Shown piece by piece: positions 8,916-18,400 of a DNA stretch of 64,000 bases. The stretch is from NCBI GenBank assembly GCA_016720905.1, contig JADKJT010000012.1, positions 54,969 through 118,968 of the forward strand. The letters run 5' to 3'. This stretch comes from Gemmatimonadaceae bacterium. GTDB taxonomy: Bacteria > Gemmatimonadota > Gemmatimonadetes > Gemmatimonadales > Gemmatimonadaceae. Under the pieces are notes generated by a model. The model was given only the letters and a program-made list of their open reading frames with translations. It was not told where the DNA came from and searched no databases. The translations under genes and the position numbers were made by a program. The first letter of the stretch is position 1; every line of letters starts with the position of its first letter.

Positions 8916-9542
8916 ATGATGTTTCTACAGCGTGTTCAGCGCACTCGACGCGGGGCCGTGAGCCTCGGCAGCCTCGGCTGGTTGCTGGTAGGCGTCGGCG
9001 GTACCGTGTTGTTCGCCAAGCACTCCAGCGACAGCCTGCAACCTGAGTCGCCCAATCTAGCCGTCAACGCAACGGTTGTTGCCGGCTCCGATACCGCGCC
9101 GCAGAAGGCCCCCACCGCCGAGCAGGCCATCGGTGCGCTCACGGTGCGAAATATTCGTGGCGCCGTGGTGCCCCTGGTCACCAAGGGTGAACCGGCGATC
9201 ATCATGATCAGCTCGGTGACGTGCAGCTGGTGCAAGCGCACACTCAAGGACCTGGGCGAACTCTCGGCCGGTCGACCGCTGCCTCGCCTCAAGCTGCTGA
9301 CACTGGAAGGCGCCGCGGGCGGTGTGCCGATGGTCTCCAAGGAACGCATCACCGGCGCGCAGCTCATCGGACCGATCGGCGGCAACGATCAGGTACTGAT
9401 GACGTTCCGATTCCGTGGCACACCAACGTTTGTGGCCATCGATCGGAATGGTCGGGTGGTGGCCACGATGCCCGGCTATCCGATGCGTGAAGTGCTGAAG
9501 ACGTGGTATGCGGTGATGGTAGGCGATAGCGACCTGCCGTAA
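8916..9542 (+). CDS. Membrane-anchored thioredoxin-like protein with CSWC active site
   Basis: This 208-residue protein has an N-terminal membrane anchor or uncleaved signal (residues 15-35, LGSLGWLLVGVGGTVLFA) and a thioredoxin fold outside the membrane. The redox motif is CSWC at residues 103-106, preceded by the usual strand PAIIMISSVT, and the cis-proline loop is present as FRGTPTFVAIDRNGRVV. This is TlpA/ResA-like architecture; CSWC differs from the common CxxC variants CGPC and CEPC. The next gene, convergent, is a VKOR, so the pair may form a disulfide oxidation or reduction system in the periplasm. The ATG pair at 8916/8919 starts just before the basic-plus-hydrophobic segment. Confidence 0.82.
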   Translation: MMFLQRVQRTRRGAVSLGSLGWLLVGVGGTVLFAKHSSDSLQPESPNLAVNATVVAGSDTAPQKAPTAEQAIGALTVRNIRGAVVPLVTKGEPAIIMISSVTCSWCKRTLKDLGELSAGRPLPRLKLLTLEGAAGGVPMVSKERITGAQLIGPIGGNDQVLMTFRFRGTPTFVAIDRNGRVVATMPGYPMREVLKTWYAVMVGDSDLP

Positions 9543-9559
9543 CGGTCGCGTCGCCGCCG

Positions 9560-10003
9560 CTACGGCGCGTGGTTGGCGAGTCGCGCCAGTCGACGACGAT
9601 CGAGTGTCACCAGAATGGCGCACAGCGTGATCACCGTCGCCGACACCGCGCACCACTCGCAGAAACTCTTGAGCACGATGAACTCGCCATACTTGAGGCG
9701 AATCGTGAACAGCACGGCGGGCCAGATCATCAGTTGCATCAGCGTGTTCGGCCACTTCGCGTCTTCGAAGCGCGGCATCGTGCTCACCACGGCGGTCAGG
9801 AACAGCATGGTGTAGCCCACCGTGCCAATGAGCGCCACATCGACGCCCAGGAACCAGCCGTAACGGCTGCCCTGCACGTAGGCGCAGCCGCCGCCGCCAC
9901 TGCAGGCCAATGTGCCGGTCAGTCCGAGCTTCCACAGATGCAGATACAGCGCGACGATCCCCGAGATGAGGCTCGCCATCGCGATGGCCATGCGCTTGGT
10001 CAC
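9560..10003 (-). CDS. Vitamin K epoxide reductase (VKOR) family protein
   Basis: This 147-residue four-helix membrane protein of the VKOR family reoxidises disulfide-forming thioredoxin-like partners with quinone as acceptor, doing the work of DsbB. The loop cysteine pair is C34 and C40 (LACSGGGGCAY) and the quinone-proximal CxxC is C115-C118 (FCEWC). Four hydrophobic segments lie at about 8-26, 52-73, 88-102 and 112-135. Unlike many bacterial VKORs it has no fused thioredoxin domain; a separate thioredoxin-like gene ends 17 bases away in convergent orientation. It is full length for a stand-alone VKOR. Confidence 0.92.
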   Translation of the reverse strand: MTKRMAIAMASLISGIVALYLHLWKLGLTGTLACSGGGGCAYVQGSRYGWFLGVDVALIGTVGYTMLFLTAVVSTMPRFEDAKWPNTLMQLMIWPAVLFTIRLKYGEFIVLKSFCEWCAVSATVITLCAILVTLDRRRLARLANHAP

Positions 10004-10106
10004 GTGACTGGATTCGAAAGGGTGAGAGTGTTCAGGCCAATATACAGGGTCCGAGTCGGCTCACAGACCCTTGCCACCCTGCGCGCAGCCGGTACCTTCG
10101 CGCGTT

Positions 10107-10436
10107 ATGGTCTCTCCCTCCCAAACGGCCGTTGAGGCCACCCGCGCGCTGGCGGCTCGGCGCTGGCGTATCGCCGCGATGCTGACCGTCTGCATGGTCT
10201 GCGTCTACTTCGGGTTCATCGCGCTGGTGGCGTATAAGCGGGACCTGCTGGCCACCCTGCTTCATGAGGGGCTGTCGCTGGGCATCCTGCTTGGCGCCCT
10301 GGTGATTGTGGCCGCGTGGTCGCTCACCTACGTGTACGTGTCGTGGGCCAATCGCGTCTATGATCCGGCCCTCGCAGCGCTCCGCGTACATCACGACGCT
10401 GACGACGCCACCGCGGCCGCCACGAGGGGCCAGTGA
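10107..10436 (+). CDS. DUF485 small membrane protein, partner of the downstream symporter
   Basis: This 109-residue protein has two hydrophobic segments (about residues 26-47 and 59-82), and VYFGFIALVAYKRDLLATLL and YVYVSWANRVYDPAL match the DUF485 (YjcH) family. YjcH-type genes precede acetate permease actP in many bacteria and are co-transcribed with it. Here the last base of its TGA is the first base of the symporter ATG, so translation is coupled. The start is the ATG at 10107; a longer in-frame version adds only non-family residues. Confidence 0.88.
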   Translation: MVSPSQTAVEATRALAARRWRIAAMLTVCMVCVYFGFIALVAYKRDLLATLLHEGLSLGILLGALVIVAAWSLTYVYVSWANRVYDPALAALRVHHDADDATAAATRGQ

Positions 10437-11974
10437 TGTCGCAGGCCACTGCTCTGGGTTCGCCCGATCGGGTCGCCATCGCCTTCTTCGGCGGCTTCAT
10501 CGCGCTGACGCTGGCCATCACCTACTGGGCGGCACGTCGCACCAGCACCACCGAGCACTTCTACGCCGCTGGTCGCACGGTTACGGCGGGCCAGAACGGC
10601 TTTGCGTTGGCCGGTGACTACATGAGTGCCGCGTCGTTTCTGGGAATTGCCGGATTGGTTTCGACCAGTGGCTTTGATGGCCTCATCTACTCCACTGGCT
10701 GGCTGGTGGGCTGGCCGGTGGTGCTGTTCCTCATCGCCGAACCGCTGCGCAATCTGGGGCGATACACGTTCGCCGATGTCGTCGCCGCGCGCCTCAATCC
10801 GGTGCCGGTCCGCATCGCGGCCGCCTGCGGCACACTTGCCACCATAGCGTTCTATCTCATTGCGCAAATGGTGGGGGCGGGCGGGCTGATTCGACTGCTG
10901 TTCGGCATTCCCTACGAAACGGCAGTCGTCATCGTTGGCGTGGCGATGATGGCCTACGTGCTGTTCGGCGGGATGCTGGCCACCACGTGGGTGCAGATCG
11001 TGAAGGCGTTTCTCCTGTTGGGCGGCGCGGCGACGCTCGCCATGCTGGTGCTCTCCCGATTTGGGTTCGATCCGCGAGTGCTTTTCGCCGCGGCGGCCGC
11101 CAAGTACGGCGCCGGCGTGTTGGCCCCTGGCAAACTCGTGTCAAATCCGCTGGATGCGATTTCGCTGGGACTTGCCCTGATGTTCGGCACGGCGGGACTG
11201 CCGCACATTCTCATGCGCTTCTACACGGTGCCCGATGCGCGCGCCGCGCGCAAATCCGTGTTCATCGCCACGGGACTCATTGGGGTCTTCTACCTGATGA
11301 CGTTCATCCTCGGATTCGGTGCCATGGTGCTGGTCGGACCCGACGCCATCAAGGGGGTCGATGCCGGTGGCAATATGGCCGCACCAATGCTGGCCGAATT
11401 GCTCGGCGGCCGTCCGTTTCTGGGTTTCATTGCCGCGGTCGCGTTTGCCACCATTCTGGCGGTGGTCGCCGGCCTTGCCCTCTCTGGCGCGGCCACCATT
11501 TCGCACGATCTGTGGGCCAGTGTGGTGCGCAAGGGACACCCGAAGCCCGGCGAGGAACTGCGCGTCGCACGCGTGGCAACGATTGTGTTGGCGGGCATCG
11601 CGATCATCCTTGGCGTGGCCTTCAAGGGACAGAATGTCGCCTTCATGGTTGGTCTCGCGTTCGCCATTGCGGCCAGCGCCAATTTTCCGGCCCTTGTGCT
11701 GAGCATTTTCTGGCGCCGCACCAGCACGGCCGGTGCCGCCACCAGCATGGCAGTTGGCGCCCTGTCCACGCTGACGCTCATCGCGCTGTCGCCCGCCGTG
11801 CAGATCGACCTGCTCCACCACACGTCGGCGATCTTCCCGCTCAAGAATCCTGCACTGGTCACCATTCCTCTGTCCTTCCTGACCGGGATTGTGGTGTCAT
11901 TGGTCAAGCCGGACGCGGATGGCCCAGCCAGATACGCGGCGATGGAGCGGCGTCTGCTGCTGGGCGCAGACTGA
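10436..11974 (+). CDS. actP: Sodium/solute symporter of the acetate permease (ActP) type
   Basis: This 512-residue SSS-family transporter has about 13 membrane helices. Family blocks include the start EHFYAAGRTVTAGQNGFALA, DYMSAASFLGIAGL, GWLVGWPVVLFLIAEPLRNL, FADVVAARL, GTAGLPHILMRFYTVPDA and GAATISHDLWASVV. These agree closely with ActP/YjcG, which carries acetate, glycolate or propionate with sodium. The DUF485 gene just upstream, overlapping by one base, is the classic partner. Other SSS carriers (proline, pantothenate) lack the DUF485 partner. No acs gene is visible nearby. Confidence 0.9.
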   Translation: MSQATALGSPDRVAIAFFGGFIALTLAITYWAARRTSTTEHFYAAGRTVTAGQNGFALAGDYMSAASFLGIAGLVSTSGFDGLIYSTGWLVGWPVVLFLIAEPLRNLGRYTFADVVAARLNPVPVRIAAACGTLATIAFYLIAQMVGAGGLIRLLFGIPYETAVVIVGVAMMAYVLFGGMLATTWVQIVKAFLLLGGAATLAMLVLSRFGFDPRVLFAAAAAKYGAGVLAPGKLVSNPLDAISLGLALMFGTAGLPHILMRFYTVPDARAARKSVFIATGLIGVFYLMTFILGFGAMVLVGPDAIKGVDAGGNMAAPMLAELLGGRPFLGFIAAVAFATILAVVAGLALSGAATISHDLWASVVRKGHPKPGEELRVARVATIVLAGIAIILGVAFKGQNVAFMVGLAFAIAASANFPALVLSIFWRRTSTAGAATSMAVGALSTLTLIALSPAVQIDLLHHTSAIFPLKNPALVTIPLSFLTGIVVSLVKPDADGPARYAAMERRLLLGAD

Positions 11975-12019
11975 CAGTCTGAGCCCTCGCCTCCCGGCAG
12001 CTTTTGCCGAGCGGCGAGG
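11967..12019 (+). terminator. Palindrome over the actP stop codon followed by a strong hairpin
   Basis: CAGACTG-A-CAGTCTG (11967-11981) is a perfect 7+7 palindrome centred on the last base of the actP stop codon. Immediately after it, CCTCGCC (11985-11991) pairs with GGCGAGG (12013-12019), and CGGCA pairs with TGCCG inside that stem, giving a long GC hairpin. There is no run of T after it, so a classical rho-independent terminator is doubtful; an mRNA 3' end stabiliser is an alternative. Confidence 0.4.
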
Positions 12020-12259
12020 AAACCTGGTGGCGGGAGCAGACTCTGGTTCGGCCCCATCAAATAACGTGTAACCGATTTATTCACAATGCATTACGCGACA
12101 TTTTGACATTCTATTTCGGGGCCCGCAGGAGCCACCGAAACGAATGGCACGTCAGTTGCTTTTCAAGCTCCCGACATTCGCCGGCGCAGCGACTGTCGTT
12201 CACGCAGAGCCGATGTCGGCTGCCCGCGGTCCTCGCAATGCGCCAACCCTCACTTGGTT
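11982..12259. other. Intergenic region between actP and the diguanylate cyclase
   Basis: This gap of nearly 300 bases holds the hairpin described separately and an AT-rich stretch at about 12071-12117, unusual for this window, that includes TTGACA at 12103. That stretch is the most plausible promoter region for the GGDEF gene, but no good -10 element sits at the right distance. I see no tRNA and no recognisable riboswitch motif. Confidence 0.35.
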
Positions 12260-13597
12260 ATGCTCGATCGTCTCGCCACGCGCGCCCTGTTCTGGAGCGC
12301 GCTTGCGATCTTCGCTGCCGTCGGCGGACTCCTGTCCGTGGGCGCCGATTATCCGTCGGCGTTGTCCGCGCTTGGCGTGACGATTCCTGCAGTGCAGACG
12401 GGCGGAATACTGCCTTCATTCGCCGACGCCGCGCCGTTCCTTTCACTGGCAGCTTTCGCTATCGCCATCGCCGGCTGGCGCCTGCTGCACCGCGCCGCCA
12501 CGCCGCTTGCCAGCGGACATGGCCATAAGGACGCGCACGATCGTGTGCGCCAGTTGCAGATCGCGATGCACAGCAACGCGGAGGGCGTGTTCCTCCTCGG
12601 CGCAATTCGCGACGCCTCGGGAGCCATTGGCGACTTTGAAATCCGCGACGTGAATCCCAGTGGCACAAAGATGATTCGCGCCGGGCAGGTCGACCTCGTG
12701 GGACGTCGACTCCGTCGGGACTTCCCCGCCGCATGGCACGAGGGCGTCTTTGACCGTTACGTCGAGGCGGTTGCCTCGCACACGCCGCTCATGGAGGAGG
12801 TGCGCGTCAATCGGCGGCAGTTTGCCGGCGGGTGGTTGTATCACCAGGCCGTACCAACCGGCGATGGCGTGGCGGTCACGCTGCGCGACATCTCGCAGCG
12901 CAAGCGCGAGGAGATCCGACTGCGCCGAGCATCGCTCACCGACGACCTCACCCGCCTGTACAACCGACGGGGGTTCCTCACGCTGGCCGACCAGCAACTC
13001 CGCATTGCCCGTCGACAGGACAAGGATGCGGTCCTCATGTATGTCGACATGGACGAGTTCAAAGAACTCAACGACCAGTACGGGCATGCCGAAGGTGACC
13101 GAGCCCTGGCGGCCGTGGGACGCCTGCTCCGTCGGTCGGTTCGCGACTGCGATGTGGTCGCCCGTCTGGGAGGCGACGAGTTCACCATCATGGCGCTCGA
13201 CGCCGATCGCGCATCGGCCCGCATTATTCAGCGACGCATCGAAGAGCGCGTCGCGCTCCTGAACGCGTCGCAGGAGCTGGCCGCGCCGTTGTCGCTCACC
13301 ATTGGTCACACGCGAGTGCGACCGTCCGATCACGCGCCGCTCACCGAACTGCTGGCGCGGGCGGATGCCCTGCTGTACGCGCGAAAGAAGCGCCGCAAGC
13401 TCACCGCAGCGGTCGCGGCGCATACCGCATCACGCGGTCGCCCGCGCGCGGTGCCCGATCGTGGGCCTGTCGCCGCCCCGGCATTCGTGGTGCCACCGGA
13501 CGTTGCCGCCATTGCGCGCGCCACGGCGGTGGCCGCCGCCGCGCGCATTCCGTCATCGACTGGGTCCACTGGCTACGCGCCCACTCGCGTGGCCTAG
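12260..13597 (+). CDS. Membrane PAS-GGDEF diguanylate cyclase
   Basis: This 445-residue signalling enzyme has two membrane helices (about residues 9-30 and 60-76), a PAS-like sensor region (about 95-210, ending in the linker DGVAVTLRDISQRKREE) and a C-terminal GGDEF domain starting at SLTDDLTRLYNRRGF. The active site is intact (VARLGGDEFTIM, about 304-308), and the inhibitory I-site RDCD stands at the right distance before it, so product inhibition by c-di-GMP is expected. VDMDEFKELNDQYGHAEGDR contains the metal and nucleotide residues. The tail after about residue 380 is Ala/Arg-rich and low complexity. No EAL or HD-GYP domain is attached. The ATG at 12260 is preferred over a TTG two codons upstream. 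Confidence 0.93.
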   Translation: MLDRLATRALFWSALAIFAAVGGLLSVGADYPSALSALGVTIPAVQTGGILPSFADAAPFLSLAAFAIAIAGWRLLHRAATPLASGHGHKDAHDRVRQLQIAMHSNAEGVFLLGAIRDASGAIGDFEIRDVNPSGTKMIRAGQVDLVGRRLRRDFPAAWHEGVFDRYVEAVASHTPLMEEVRVNRRQFAGGWLYHQAVPTGDGVAVTLRDISQRKREEIRLRRASLTDDLTRLYNRRGFLTLADQQLRIARRQDKDAVLMYVDMDEFKELNDQYGHAEGDRALAAVGRLLRRSVRDCDVVARLGGDEFTIMALDADRASARIIQRRIEERVALLNASQELAAPLSLTIGHTRVRPSDHAPLTELLARADALLYARKKRRKLTAAVAAHTASRGRPRAVPDRGPVAAPAFVVPPDVAAIARATAVAAAARIPSSTGSTGYAPTRVA

Positions 13598-13616
13598 TTC
13601 AATCGGGGTTGCGAGT

Positions 13617-15398
13617 TCACCAGTCAGAAGACGGCGCGGATTCTCCATCCTCCGGCGCCCCTTCGATCAGTCGCCGCCACCACGGACGCACGTCTTCGGC
13701 GCGACGCAGCGTGCGCACCAGTTGACGCCACGCGATACGCATTTCGATGGCGTCGCCAAATCGGTCCTCCACGCGCGGAGCCAGACCGCGACGAAACCAG
13801 TCCGCCAACGCTTCGGCAAACCCGTCCGCCAGCAGGCGTGCCGGGAGCGTGTCCGAAAGCTGCTGCGCCAGGATGGCCTCGCCGGTGCCTTCGCCAAACG
13901 GCGGCTTCCCGGTGAGTACGAAGTACACAATGCTGGCCAGCGCATAGCAGTCGGTGGCCGGCCCCTGCGCCTCGCCAAGCAATTGCTCGGGCGCGGCGAA
14001 CGATGGCGTCCCCGATGAACCCGCACGTTCGTCACCGAGCGCGTAGGCGATACCGAAATCCCCGATGCGCCAGCGTCGATAGCGATCGATGAGGATGTTT
14101 TCCGGCTTGAGATCGCGATGAATGATGCCACTCGAATGCGCGGCGATCAGCGCTTCGAGCACTTCATCGACCGGCTGCGCGATCTCTTCGATTGGACGCG
14201 GACCATTGCGGGCAATCAGGCTGGCCACCGAGCCGCCTTCAGCCAGTTCCATGGTGTACCAGGCCACGTCGCCACGACTGTCGCTGTCATAGATAGGCAC
14301 GATGGCCGGGTGGGCCAACTGCGCCGCCAGCCGTGCTTCGCGCCGGAAGCGCGCGACCGCCACGTCGTCCTTGGCAATGTGCGGATGCAGCACCTTGATG
14401 GCCACCTCGCGCGACAATGACAGGTCGCGCGCACGCCACACACTGCCGAACATCCCGCGACCCAAGGGAGCGAGAATCTCGTAGTCGTCGCCGGTCGCCC
14501 ACCGAAGGCGCGCTTCCGGCGAGTCCAGCGCCGGTGGCAGTTCGGTCCCTTCGGGCGCGATATACACCGGGCGTACGGAAACATGCCGATCCATATCGCG
14601 CAGCAAGGCGGTGATGGACGGGTAGCGTTCGGCCGGATCCACCAGCAGCGCGCGCTCAACCACCGCAGCCAGCGCCTGCGGGCAATCGGCACGCAACAGC
14701 GAGAGGGGCGGCGCACCACTCTGTGGCGGCGTTTCACCCGTGAGCATGGTGAAGAGCATGGCGGCCAGTTGCCATTGGTCCGAAAAGGCCGTGGGATGCC
14801 ACAGCCCGTCCGTCCATTCCGGCGGCGTGGCACTGTGCGCCGAGTCCGGACGCAGGGCGTGCGGCAACTGCTCTTTGGGCAACACCCACTCCCACCCCAT
14901 CAGCCACAGACGTCCGCCCGGTGTCAGCCAAACAGTGTCAGCCGAGATCGCCCCGTGCGCGACACCGGTATCATGCAGGTACGCCAGCGTGCTTCCCGCT
15001 TCGCGCAGCACTTGCATTGCGAACGGAATTTCCTCCGGACCAAGACGGCTAACCCGAGAGCGGACGGTTTCGCCGCTGATCCAGCGCCGCAGATATCCCG
15101 GCCCGCGACGACTTTCCTGGTACGACGCCCAGTAGTGGTACGTCGTGGGTACCGAAGGATGACTGCGATGGGCCAGCGCACGCGCTTCTCGCTGCAGCCA
15201 TTCACCGTGTTCGGGATCGGGCGCACTGACCAATGACAACGAGCGACCCAGGGCGTCGACCAGTTCCTGGTAGTGCCGATGTTGCCGAAACAACCCTTCG
15301 CTTCCCCACGCCCATCCGGGCGGAAGGATCCATGACGCCAGGTGCGGTGGCGGCATGGGGGTTTCGCGATGGGCTTCCAGGGGGGAATCCGAAGACAT
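13617..15398 (-). CDS. Serine/threonine protein kinase with N-terminal pseudokinase and C-terminal active kinase
   Basis: This 593-residue protein holds two kinase folds in tandem. The C-terminal one (about 306-560) has every catalytic element: glycine loop GRGMFGSVW, Lys335 in VAIKVL, HRDLKPEN at 427-434, DFG at 447-449 and APEQLLG. The N-terminal one (about 40-270) keeps the fold, but the catalytic loop reads VAHGAISADTVWL (no HRD Asp), the DFG position is MGW and no VAIK lysine is seen, so it should be inactive. No transmembrane helix or PASTA repeat is visible, so it is probably cytosolic. It lies 47 bases downstream of a very large histidine kinase on the same strand. Targets are unknown. 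Confidence 0.9.
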   Translation of the reverse strand: MSSDSPLEAHRETPMPPPHLASWILPPGWAWGSEGLFRQHRHYQELVDALGRSLSLVSAPDPEHGEWLQREARALAHRSHPSVPTTYHYWASYQESRRGPGYLRRWISGETVRSRVSRLGPEEIPFAMQVLREAGSTLAYLHDTGVAHGAISADTVWLTPGGRLWLMGWEWVLPKEQLPHALRPDSAHSATPPEWTDGLWHPTAFSDQWQLAAMLFTMLTGETPPQSGAPPLSLLRADCPQALAAVVERALLVDPAERYPSITALLRDMDRHVSVRPVYIAPEGTELPPALDSPEARLRWATGDDYEILAPLGRGMFGSVWRARDLSLSREVAIKVLHPHIAKDDVAVARFRREARLAAQLAHPAIVPIYDSDSRGDVAWYTMELAEGGSVASLIARNGPRPIEEIAQPVDEVLEALIAAHSSGIIHRDLKPENILIDRYRRWRIGDFGIAYALGDERAGSSGTPSFAAPEQLLGEAQGPATDCYALASIVYFVLTGKPPFGEGTGEAILAQQLSDTLPARLLADGFAEALADWFRRGLAPRVEDRFGDAIEMRIAWRQLVRTLRRAEDVRPWWRRLIEGAPEDGESAPSSDW

Positions 15399-15445
15399 TC
15401 TGAACTTTAACAGGGTGATCGAAGAGATTTGCGGTCGCGTGGGTC

Positions 15446-18400
15446 TCAGGCCTGGCGAAGCAGCACATGGACCACGGTGCCCACCCCGACCGTGCTCTCC
15501 ACCGCAATGCGGCCCCCCCAGCCTTCGATAAGTCGGCGGCTGATGGCCAGGCCAAGACCGCTCCCGCTGGTGCGCGTGGAGAAATGCGGCTCGAACACCT
15601 GCGGCAGGACCTCGGAGGGAATGCCCTGCCCGTCATCCGTCACGTCAATGGCCACACCGTCGGCAACGACCTCGATCCTGACGGTGACCCGCCGAGACTG
15701 CGCGAGTCGCGCATTCTCCAGCAGATTGAGCACCACTTCCTTGAGCTCGTCGTACTGCCCGTACACCATGATGGGGTGAGGGCCAGACGCCTCGTTCAGC
15801 GTCCATTGCACCTCGCTGTCCCCCAGTTGCTCCAGCGCCATCACATCGTGCACCACAGCGCGAATGTCGACGGCAATGGCGGGCTCCCGCTGATCAGGCG
15901 CCATGCCATACCGACTGAAGGCGCGCGCGATTTCGTCCAGGTGATCGATCTCGGCGAGAATGCGAGTCACGTTCGAGTCGAGAATCGTGCCGAAGTCGCC
16001 GCGCCCGTCGCGATACGCGCGCCGCAGATGCTGCACGCCCAGACGAATCGGGGTCAGCGGATTCTTGATTTCGTGCGCCACCTGCCTGGCCATCTCCCCC
16101 CACGCCAGCACGCGCTGCGCCGAGGCGAGTTCGGTGATGTCATCCACCGTGAGCACCGCACCCGCCGGTAGCCTGGTCAACCGTCCACGCAATTGGCGAC
16201 CGGACACGAACTGATCGAACGCTTCGTCATCGGCGTCGCTGGCCAGGAACGCCAGACACTGGTTGGCCAGCAAGGCCAGCGCGAGTGGCAGTTCCGCGAT
16301 GGACGCATACGGTTGGCGAAGCGGAGCCTGCAACAGCTGTTCGGCGCGTGGATTGGCAATCAGAATCGCGCCATCGGTGCGCATGGCCACCACGCCGCTG
16401 GCGACGTGCTGCAACACGGCAGCCGTTCGACGTTGCGCGGCTTCGAGTGCCGCGCGACTGGTGGAAAGATCCTCCGACATGCGTTCGAACGCGCGATACA
16501 CTGGTGCAAACTCCGCCGCGGGTGCACTGCCCAGCGCCGGCGCCTCACGCCCGGCCGCGATGGCCAGCGCGGCCTCACGCAGCGTCCCGACCGGTCGCGA
16601 GAGCGTGCGCGCGGCAATGCCGCTGGACCACACCGCCGCCAAGGCACCCAGCGCGGCTGTGAACAACAGCAGGATGCCCAGATCCTCGCGTCGCGCGTCG
16701 AGGGCGAACTCATCGCCGCGTGCCGGTGTGACCACCACCGATTCATCGGGGCCCGAGGCGACCCGACGAAAGCCCACCAGCGCCTGGGTCGCGCCGACCG
16801 GAATGCGTCGGGTGGTGAAGATGTCGTCGGCACCGAAATCCGAATCATCCAACGAGACCGGCAACAGCCGACCCAGGGGCGCCAGGGCCTGCAACAACGT
16901 GTCGCTGGAGGCGTCGAGTTGGGCGGCGTGATACAGGAAGATCGGTGACCCGACGCTGGCGGCGGTCGCCGCCAGATCGCGACGCGTAACGTCACTGGCC
17001 GCCGTGCGCAGTGCTTCACGCACCAGCAGTTCGCGTGCGGCCCGATCGTCATCCTGCAATCGGTACCAGGCGTTGCCGGCAAACAGCGCGGCCGGAGCGA
17101 CGAAGAATGCCAACAGCGTCGCACTGAGTCGTACGCGATATGAACGTCGCACGCGCGCGCGGCGCACGCGCAGCCACCGCCCGAATGCGCCGTCGGCGGT
17201 CGCGCTCGCCCCCCACAGCAGCAGCACGACGGCCACATCCAGCAGCACGAGCAGCGCCCCGCGCGGCAACAGCGCGTCGAGGCCTCGCAAGTCCACCTCG
17301 ACATGCACCAGTCGAGACTCACCGCCACCGGTGGCGACGCCATCGCCATGCATCACATCGCCGCGACGCCGCCACTGCAATGTGCGCACGGCGACGTCGT
17401 CGGACGGGGCGGCGGCCAGCGTCAGACGATACGGCGGTTCGCCGGAAGGTGTGCTGGCAATGCCGGTCAACGCCGCCAGCGGATCCATCGGCAGCAGACG
17501 GGTGCGCGGTGGCACCGCAATCGTCGTCACGCTCCCGTCGGCCGTCGGCACCGCCGCGATCAGCATCGTGGTCGGTCCGTCTTCCACGGCACGGATTTCG
17601 ATGGCGCGACTGTTGCGCGCCATGGCCGCGATGCTCACCTGCGCACCGATGGAATCCGCCACCGGCGCCAGACGGAGATCGATGGCCGGAACCCCCGGCG
17701 TCAGCGTGTCCCAGCGCGCGAGTCGCGCCGGATATCCCGCTTGCGCAAGCTCACTGGCGGCGTAGCGTCGCAGCAGCGCTTCACTACTGTTCACGTTGCC
17801 GCGATCGGTTGACAGGGCGGACGCAAATCGTTCGAGCAACCGGAAGGCATTGTCGTCCACGGCAGACAACCGCGCGAGATCATACTGGGCGAGGTTCATG
17901 CGCGCGCGCACGGTCGCGCCCCACGTCAACGTCACGGCGCCGGCGCCGGCGATCACGGCGGCGCCAGTCACGAGCGCGACGCCGCGTCGCGTCAACGCCA
18001 GGGCCCCGATGGCGACCCCCCACAGCACGGGATACCACCCCGGCCACGCTCCCGGCGCGCGCCAGAGCATCGGTGCCAGGACGGCCGCCACAATCGCCAG
18101 GGACGGGGCCGTCATCGGCGGCAACCCGCGGCGATTCCCCAATATCGTCCGACCGGCCGCCGCCCCCGCCTGCAGAATGGATGCGCCGGCGAGGGCGATC
18201 GCCAGTTGCCAGGCCAACCACAGCACCACGCTCACGCCATTGGCGGGCAGCGCGATGCCCCGTGCGAGATCGCGCAACACGAATGGTCCGAGCGTCGCGC
18301 TGATCAACACCAATGCGCTGGCCAGCACGCGCGAACTGGTCAGTCGCACCACGCGCCCGCTCCGCAGCGCGAGGAACAGCAGGGCCAGTCCGAGGGCGGT

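Noticed and set aside
11982..12071. Possible tRNA or GEMM (c-di-GMP) riboswitch before the GGDEF gene
   Set aside because: A GGTTCGG stretch resembles a T-arm, but no cloverleaf can be formed, and the GEMM core sequences are missing.
12004..12528. Plus-strand frame of 174 codons upstream of and overlapping the GGDEF gene
   Set aside because: Composition is Arg/Ser/Pro shadow-like and the overlapped part is the real PAS-GGDEF frame.
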